Assembly: GCF_039880525.1 (NCBI RefSeq)
Contig: NZ_CP156989.1
Span: 186,001 to 250,000, forward strand
Source: Agrococcus sp. ProA11
GTDB lineage: Bacteria > Actinomycetota > Actinomycetes > Actinomycetales > Microbacteriaceae
Direction of reading: 5' to 3'
DNA: 64,000 nucleotides
Shown here: one piece after another, positions 58,910-64,000 of the stretch
Position numbering within the stretch: position 1 is the first letter of the stretch
Layout: the number at the start of each line of letters is the position of its first letter
Notes under the pieces: model-generated
What the model was told of the DNA's origin: nothing
The model's input: only the letters and a program-made list of their open reading frames with translations
Databases searched by the model: none
Program-made: the position numbers and the translations under genes

Positions 58910-60331
58910 ATGGCTGAGCCCGACCAGTGGGATCTCGTCGTCATCGGCGGGGGCAGCGCGGGGCTGACCGCGGCCAGGAGTGCGGCCGGCTTCGGCGCGC
59001 GCGTGCTGCTCATCGAGCGCGATCGCCTCGGCGGCGACTGCCTCTGGACCGGCTGCGTGCCGTCGAAGGCTCTCATCGCGGCCGCTCGGCACAGCGCCGA
59101 GCAGGATGCGCCGGCGACGGGTCGGACACAGCAGCAGACCTTCGCCGCGGCGACGGCCGGCGTGCACGCCGCGATCGCTGCCGTCGCGCCGAGCGACTCG
59201 CAGGAGTCGCTTGAGGCGGCAGGGGTTGCGGTGCGCTTCGGCGAGGCGCGCTTCACCTCCGAGCGCGCGCTCGTCGTGGACGGCGACCGGATCGGATTCG
59301 CCCAGGCCGTCATCGCCACCGGCACCAAGCCGCGCGTGCCGCGCATCGAGGGCGCCGACACCGTGCACATCCGCACCAGCGGCGACATCTGGCAGCTCGA
59401 GCGACTGCCCGAGCGGCTCGTCATCCTCGGCGGCGGACCGATCGGCTGCGAAATCGGCCAGGCGATGGCGCGGCTCGGCGCGCATGTGACGATCGTGCAG
59501 CGCGGCACTCGCCTGCTCGCCAAGGAGGACGCGGCCGCCAGCGCCATTATCGAGACGGCACTGCGGGCGGACGGCATCGACGTGCGCACGGGCACCGCAG
59601 CGGTGTCGGTGCGCTCCGAGGACGGCGTCGCCGGCGAGCTGACGCTCGATGACGGCGAGGTGCTGCCCTTCGACGTGCTGCTGGCCGCCACCGGCCGCGA
59701 GGCCCACGCGACCGACCTCGGCTTCGACGCCGCGGGCGTGCGCGTCGACGCCGACGGATTCGTCGAGGTGGATGCGACCATGCGCACCAGCGCCTCGCGC
59801 ATCTGGGCCGCCGGGGAGACCGCGGGGCTGCCGCAGCTGACGCACATCGCCGGCGTCACCGGCAACCAGGTCGCGATCAACGCGATCCTCGGGCTGCGAC
59901 GCACCTTCGACCGCGATCGCACACCCAGAGTCACCTTCACCGCGCCGGAAGTCGCCTCCATCGGCGTGCTGCCCGATCGCGCCGACCGGCGCCGCCACCG
60001 CGTTGTCGAATGGCAGCACGAGCATGCCGACCCCGCGATCGCCGACGGCGACTCGAGCGGCTACACGGCGATCGTCGTGGACGGCCGCGGGCGCATCGTG
60101 GGCGGCACCATCGTCGGCCCGCGGGCGGGGGAGACCATGGGCGAGCTCTCGCTCGCCGTGCACGCGGGGCTGACGACGCAGGATGTGGCGGGCGCGACGC
60201 ATCCCTACCCCACCTACAACGACGCGCTCTGGAATGCCGCGATCAAGGACTACCGCTGGCGCGCCGGTCAGGGCGCGACCGGCACGGCGATCGGCGTGCT
60301 GCGCAGCCTCACCGCGCGGCGCCGGCGATGA
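58910..60331 (+). CDS. FAD-dependent disulfide oxidoreductase, mercuric reductase-like
   Basis: The 473-residue flavoprotein has the FAD fingerprint VVIGGGSAGLTAARSA, the redox pair C44-C49 in GGDCLWTGCVPSKALI, the NAD(P) fingerprint VILGGGPIGCEIGQAMARLG and a dimerisation domain (HPYPTYNDALW near the end). This is the class I pyridine nucleotide-disulfide oxidoreductase family, mercuric reductase-like subgroup. There is no N-terminal metal-binding domain and no C-terminal Cys pair, so mercury reduction is unlikely. The ATG at 58910 has GAGGAGG five bases before. It heads a three-gene operon coupled by ATGA overlaps. Confidence 0.9.
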   Translation: MAEPDQWDLVVIGGGSAGLTAARSAAGFGARVLLIERDRLGGDCLWTGCVPSKALIAAARHSAEQDAPATGRTQQQTFAAATAGVHAAIAAVAPSDSQESLEAAGVAVRFGEARFTSERALVVDGDRIGFAQAVIATGTKPRVPRIEGADTVHIRTSGDIWQLERLPERLVILGGGPIGCEIGQAMARLGAHVTIVQRGTRLLAKEDAAASAIIETALRADGIDVRTGTAAVSVRSEDGVAGELTLDDGEVLPFDVLLAATGREAHATDLGFDAAGVRVDADGFVEVDATMRTSASRIWAAGETAGLPQLTHIAGVTGNQVAINAILGLRRTFDRDRTPRVTFTAPEVASIGVLPDRADRRRHRVVEWQHEHADPAIADGDSSGYTAIVVDGRGRIVGGTIVGPRAGETMGELSLAVHAGLTTQDVAGATHPYPTYNDALWNAAIKDYRWRAGQGATGTAIGVLRSLTARRRR

Positions 60332-61674
60332 CCTCGGCATCCGCGGCCGCAGCGGCTCCTGCGACGAGCGCGCCGGCGACATCCGGCCCGCGCGGCCTCG
60401 GCGCCGTCATCACCTCGCAGCTGCTGCTGCGCATCGCCTCGGCCGCTGCCGCTCTCGTGATCGGCAGCTACTTCGTCGACCTGTCGAGGGAGGGCGTGCC
60501 TGTCGGGGCGGTGCTGCTGGGCGTGCTCTCCGGCCTCGCCTACCTAGCCGAGCTCATCATCGCCCCCATCGCCGGTGCCGCGAGCGACCGGCGCGGACGA
60601 CGGATCTTCCTCGTCATCGCGCCCGTGCTCGCCGCGCTGGGCGTGCTCCTGACGCCCGGCGCATCGCTGGGCGACGCGGCACCCGCGCTCATCCTGGTCG
60701 TCGCCGCCGTCGGCACCGCCCAGGTCATCGGGGGTGCCGGCGGTGCGCTCGCGGCACCCGCCACGCTCGGCCTGCTCGCCGACGCGACCGACGGCGACCG
60801 GATGCGGCGCGGCCGCCTCGCGAGCCTGTACGAACTGGCATCCGCGGGCGGCATCGCGGTCGGCGCCGCGCTCGGCCCGATCCTCTACGCCATCACCGGT
60901 CTCGGCGCCTTCGCCGTGCTCGCCGGCATCTACCTGCTCGCCGCCTTGCTGGTACTGCTCTTCGTGCGCGACGGGCCGAGCGTCGCCCGGTCGCACTCGG
61001 TCGGCCTCCGCGCCCAGATCGCGGTGTTCGGCAACCGCCGCCTGCTCGCGTTCCTGCCCGCCTGGATCGCCGTCAACGCCATCCTCGGCACCTGGGTCAC
61101 GGCGCAGATCACCTACGTGCTCGCGGGAGACCGCCAGATCGAAGGACAGCTCTTCACCGGATCGCTTGCCGGCCAGGACGGCTGGCTCTCGGCAATCCTC
61201 GGCGGCTACGTGCTGTTCTTCAGCGCCTGCGTCGCCGCCTGGGTCTTCATCGCCGGCCGAGTGCCCACGAAGGCGACGCTGCTCGTCACGATCGGCGGCG
61301 CCGTGCTCGCCTCCGTCGGCCTGATCCTGGCCAACCACGGCCTGCCGCTGCCCATCGCGGCCGTGATCGTGGGCGTCGGCATCTTCCTCGAGGCCGGCTT
61401 CACCCCCGCCGCGCTCATGCACCTCGCCGATATCTCTGGCGAGCAAACCGCCGACCGCGGCTTGATCATGGGCGTCTACTCGGTGGTGCTCGGCCTCGGC
61501 TACCTGCTCGGCAACGTGCTCGGCGGCGTCTTCGCCGCCTGGCTGGCCTTCGACAGGCTCGCGCTCCTGACAATCCTGTTCGCCGTGGTCGGCATGGCTT
61601 CGGTCGCGGTGATGATCCGGGTCGATCGGCGGCTGGAGCGCGAGGCTGTCGTCGCGGAGGGCACCACGGCATGA
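60328..61674 (+). CDS. MFS transporter of the flavoprotein operon
   Basis: The 448-residue, twelve-helix protein starts with an Ala/Ser/Pro-rich head and has the MFS loop IAGAASDRRGRRIFLVIAP between helices 2 and 3, with LGLLADATDGDRMRRGRLASLYELAS in the middle. The drug:H+ or solute antiporter class fits best; the substrate is unknown. The ATG overlaps the reductase stop (ATGA) and the stop overlaps the methyltransferase start (ATGA). Confidence 0.86.
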   Translation: MTSASAAAAAPATSAPATSGPRGLGAVITSQLLLRIASAAAALVIGSYFVDLSREGVPVGAVLLGVLSGLAYLAELIIAPIAGAASDRRGRRIFLVIAPVLAALGVLLTPGASLGDAAPALILVVAAVGTAQVIGGAGGALAAPATLGLLADATDGDRMRRGRLASLYELASAGGIAVGAALGPILYAITGLGAFAVLAGIYLLAALLVLLFVRDGPSVARSHSVGLRAQIAVFGNRRLLAFLPAWIAVNAILGTWVTAQITYVLAGDRQIEGQLFTGSLAGQDGWLSAILGGYVLFFSACVAAWVFIAGRVPTKATLLVTIGGAVLASVGLILANHGLPLPIAAVIVGVGIFLEAGFTPAALMHLADISGEQTADRGLIMGVYSVVLGLGYLLGNVLGGVFAAWLAFDRLALLTILFAVVGMASVAVMIRVDRRLEREAVVAEGTTA

Positions 61675-62291
61675 ATCGAGAGCACGTCTATGGGCGAGGC
61701 GCGCGCTGGTACGACGCGCTCTCGGGCGAGTTCGTGTACCGCGCCGGTCGAGTGGCAGGCATCGAGCTGCTGGGGCTGCGCGAGGGCGACGCCGTGCTGG
61801 ATCTGGGGTGCGGCACGGGCCTCAACCTGCCGGAGCTCGTCAAGCGCGTCGGCGCCACGGGTCGCATCGTCGGACTCGACCGCAGCGCCGACATGCTTGC
61901 GGTGGCCGAGCGCCGCGCCGAGCGGCACGGCTGGGCGAATGTGACGCTCGTGCACGCGGACGCCACCGACTTTGGCCCACGGGATCTCGCCGATGGACCG
62001 GTGGACGCCGTGCTCGCGACCTACGCCCTGAGCGTGTTCCCGGACGCAGATGCCGCGTGGCGCAACGCGCGCTCGGCGCTGCGGCCGGGCGGCCGCGCCT
62101 GCATCGTCGACATGCAGCCGCCGACGGGCGCGGCCCGGTTCCTGTCGCCGGTCGCGCATCTGGCCGCAGCCGCCGGTGGCTCCGACCTTGAGGCGCGCCC
62201 CTGGCGGATGCTCGAGCGCGACGGCAGCCGGCTCGTGCGCCGCACGCTGCGCGGCGGCCACATCGTGACGGTCGCCGGCATCGTCGGCTGA
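61671..62291 (+). CDS. SAM-dependent methyltransferase (class I)
   Basis: The 206-residue enzyme has motif I VLDLGCGTGLNLPEL, the acidic residue in IVGLDRSADML, VTLVHADATDF and the post-motif ARSALRPGGRACIVD. It belongs to the Methyltransf_25/UbiE-like type and is cytosolic. The substrate may be a small molecule handled by the reductase and MFS of the same operon. It ends the operon. No terminator hairpin was recognised before the convergent parE gene. Confidence 0.9.
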   Translation: MNREHVYGRGARWYDALSGEFVYRAGRVAGIELLGLREGDAVLDLGCGTGLNLPELVKRVGATGRIVGLDRSADMLAVAERRAERHGWANVTLVHADATDFGPRDLADGPVDAVLATYALSVFPDADAAWRNARSALRPGGRACIVDMQPPTGAARFLSPVAHLAAAAGGSDLEARPWRMLERDGSRLVRRTLRGGHIVTVAGIVG

Positions 62292-62325
62292 CGCCTGGGG
62301 GCGTCGTCGCGCTCGTTGCCGCCGG

Positions 62326-62685
62326 CTACTCCCAAGACTGGGGTGAAGCGATGTGTCTGCGGAGTTCCATCGCGTCGCGGAGTATTCGACCGACCACCAG
62401 CGTCTCGCCGTCGTATCGGCAGATCAGGAAGTGACGCGGGCGGTGCACCCTTCCACCTGCCGAGTGCCTGTTGCTCTGCGCCAGATGCCACGAGAACACG
62501 CCATCCCCGAGTTCAGGGCGCATCGTTCGCCCGACCCCGTCTACATGCGAGGCCACGTCTCGGATCGCCGCGGTGATCAACGCCTCGTATCGAAAGCGCG
62601 CTTCTGCACCGAACTCGGCGTGCGACCAAGCGAGAATCGAGACGATGTCGGACTGGGCTGCGTGGGTGAGCCGATACTTCGCCAT
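62326..62685 (-). CDS. parE: ParE/RelE-type toxin
   Basis: The 119-residue protein follows the ParE pattern: YRLTHAAQSDIVSILAWSHAEFG, a Tyr/Arg helix region and FLICRYDGETLVVGRILRDAMELRRHI at the end. It is somewhat longer than the usual 95-100 residues because of an insert around HLAQSNRHSAGGRVHRPRH. ParE toxins poison DNA gyrase. The ATG at 62685 shares one base with the antitoxin stop (TGATG), so the pair is coupled. Confidence 0.85.
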   Translation of the reverse strand: MAKYRLTHAAQSDIVSILAWSHAEFGAEARFRYEALITAAIRDVASHVDGVGRTMRPELGDGVFSWHLAQSNRHSAGGRVHRPRHFLICRYDGETLVVGRILRDAMELRRHIASPQSWE

Positions 62686-62972
62686 CAGTCGGCTGACTGA
62701 GCCTCTGCCGCGCGACTGCCGAGCTGCCGCACGAAGTCGTCGAGAGTGTCGTCCTCGACGTCGTCGAAGCGCCCCGCGGAGAGATCCGACCAGCCGTGCT
62801 GAGCGGCTCGACGAAGAACGGCGATCTTGGCCTGCTCTTCAGCGTTCTCGCGCTCCAGCAGCCGAAGCCCGTCGCGCAGCACCTCGCTGGCGTTCTGATA
62901 GCGCCCAGATTTCACCAGCGACTCGACGAGCTCATGCTGGTGCTGGCTGAGAACGACGTTCCTCGTGGCCAC
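62685..62972 (-). CDS. parD: ParD-type antitoxin
   Basis: The 95-residue antitoxin starts TRNVVLSQHQHELVESLVKS and GRYQNASEVLRDGLRLLE, a ribbon-helix-helix DNA-binding domain, then a long acidic helix ending in DDTLDDFVRQLG that would wrap the toxin. A CGAGG site lies before the GTG at 62972; GTG 62981 is the alternative. It would repress its own operon through a palindrome upstream, which I did not identify. Confidence 0.87.
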   Translation of the reverse strand: MATRNVVLSQHQHELVESLVKSGRYQNASEVLRDGLRLLERENAEEQAKIAVLRRAAQHGWSDLSAGRFDDVEDDTLDDFVRQLGSRAAEAQSAD

Positions 62973-63020
62973 GGCGATCACCTCGATTGGCAGTATATGC
63001 CATTGCCGCGGTGCGGGTGG

Positions 63021-64000
63021 CTACAGCATCGAGCCTAGATCGGAGCCGACCGTCGGGTAGCCCATCCGCGCCGACCGAAGCTGCCGGGTCGTGAGGCCCA
63101 GCTGGATGGCGAGCGCGAACACGTTGACGAGCTCGGCGTACCCGGGCCCCAGCAGGTGGGCGCCGAGGATGCGGTCGCTCTCGCGGTCGATCAGCACCTT
63201 CACGGCGGCCGTGGTCTCGCCGAGCCGGTAGTTCGAGAACCAGTCGGTCGTGTCGAGCGAGCGCACGACGACGTCGTGCCCGGCATCGCGAGCCTCGTCC
63301 TCGAGCATTCCGACGCGGCAGAGCTCCGGCACCGTGAACACGATGGAGGGCTCGCCGGTGTAGTCGGGCACACGAGTATTGCCCTTCAGCATGTTGGAGG
63401 CGGCCACCGATCCTTCCGCCGTCGCGACCGGCGTCAGCGGCTTGCCCTCGGTGTCGGCCGAGTCGCCGGCGGCGAACACCCGCGGATTCGACGTGCTCTG
63501 CAGGTGCGGCTCGACCTGCACGCCCTTCGAGCTCCACTCCACTCCTGCTGCATCGAGATCCAGCGACGCGAGGTTCGCCACGCGGCCGGCGCCGTGCACG
63601 ACCAGATCGACCTCCACGGTCATCCGCTCGCCGTCCTGCTCGATCGTGACCGCCATGGCGCCGCCGTCCGCCCGCTCGATCGCCACCACGTCGGCGTTGC
63701 GGCGCAGGCGGATGCCCGCCTCTTCCGAGCGATCCACGAGCCGCTCGACGAGCTCGCCGTCGAAGCCGCGCAGCGGTCGGTCGTGCCGGTCGAGGATGCT
63801 GCAGTCGGCGCCCGCCCGCGCGGCGATGTGCGCGAACTCGAACGAGATGTAGCCGCCGCCGACGAACAGGATGCGCTCCGGCAGCTCGGCGAGGTCGAGG
63901 AACCCGGTGCTGTCGATGACGTGTTCGTGGCCGGAGAACTCGAGCGGGCGCGGTGTCGCACCGGTCGCGATCAGGAAGCGCTTCGATGTGTATCGCGTGC
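63021..64000 (-). CDS. Flavoprotein disulfide reductase (glutathione reductase-like), partial
   Basis: The reverse strand is open from the window edge to the stop at 63021. The visible part starts RFLIATGATPRPLEFSGHEH, has the NAD(P) fingerprint ILFVGGGYISFEFAHIAARAG, the FAD aspartate block RVFAAGDSADTEG, and a dimerisation domain. The latter has GPGYAELVNVFALAIQLGLT and MGYPTVGSDL instead of the usual HPT/S-E motif of glutathione reductase. The CxxxxC redox centre lies outside the window. It may reduce a thiol or a quinone-type partner. It is the second such enzyme within 5 kb. Confidence 0.87.
   Translation of the reverse strand, partial: TRYTSKRFLIATGATPRPLEFSGHEHVIDSTGFLDLAELPERILFVGGGYISFEFAHIAARAGADCSILDRHDRPLRGFDGELVERLVDRSEEAGIRLRRNADVVAIERADGGAMAVTIEQDGERMTVEVDLVVHGAGRVANLASLDLDAAGVEWSSKGVQVEPHLQSTSNPRVFAAGDSADTEGKPLTPVATAEGSVAASNMLKGNTRVPDYTGEPSIVFTVPELCRVGMLEDEARDAGHDVVVRSLDTTDWFSNYRLGETTAAVKVLIDRESDRILGAHLLGPGYAELVNVFALAIQLGLTTRQLRSARMGYPTVGSDLGSML

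Noticed and set aside
58904-60331. Identification of the flavoprotein as a true mercuric reductase (merA)
   Set aside because: The N-terminal metal-binding domain and the C-terminal vicinal cysteines are absent and no mer genes are adjacent.

Overview
The window reads as chromosomal DNA of a high-GC actinobacterium. Start codons are often GTG or TTG, codons end mainly in G or C, and stop/start overlaps (ATGA, GTGA) are frequent. Gene content (Pr6Pr membrane proteins, DUF6153/DUF305 copper-type genes, a ClpB without its N-domain under a HAIR operator, cell-wall-binding repeat 2 proteins) fits Microbacteriaceae; an Agrococcus-like genus is my inference, not a proof. No rRNA, tRNA or CRISPR was found.

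Left part (1-10.1 kb): a partial P-loop kinase, an alpha/beta hydrolase and two tandem Pr6Pr proteins lead into a metal/copper accessory segment: ArsR regulator, CDF exporter, CopC, two M23 peptidases on opposite strands, a CtaG-like protein and a truncated lspA. A frameshifted ISL3 transposase remnant and IS-like short repeats mark this segment as acquired and decaying.

Core part (10.2-44.7 kb): clpB with a perfect HspR (HAIR) operator, sugar porter, map, a CYP152-type P450, a DEAD-box helicase, a striking array of six ~93-bp repeats, ROK kinase, an EEP-family phosphohydrolase coupled to a pyroglutamyl peptidase-SRPBCC fusion, threonine aldolase, a His-rich repeat protein, photolyase, a GntR-controlled ABC exporter with a visible operator, an MFS/PLP-lyase pair, a second ABC exporter, a two-component pair interrupted by a cell-wall-binding protein, a small copper-type cluster (DUF6153, DUF305, sortilin-like lipoprotein), and a metNIQ methionine importer coupled to an MFS protein.

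Defence island (44.9-54.7 kb): an HNH endonuclease, a coupled ParB-like/PD-(D/E)XK-like gene pair and a C5-cytosine methyltransferase form one compact unit. About 1.5 kb of decayed DNA follows (NERD nuclease remnant). Then comes a 1273-residue protein with an active-looking nucleoside phosphorylase domain, a P-loop of the GxGGTT type known from SAMD9-like STAND NTPases, a helical repeat region and a probable C-terminal OB-like domain. This is the best candidate for an undescribed conflict system. The DUF1016 nuclease remnant at 40.5 kb may belong to the same kind of accessory DNA. The island text is visibly richer in A/T than its flanks.

Right part (55.3-64 kb): a potassium channel bracketed by hairpin repeats whose stems covary, a MerR/SulP divergent pair, a four-gene run built on a mercuric-reductase-like flavoprotein, an MFS protein and a methyltransferase, a ParDE toxin-antitoxin pair, and a second, partial flavoprotein disulfide reductase.
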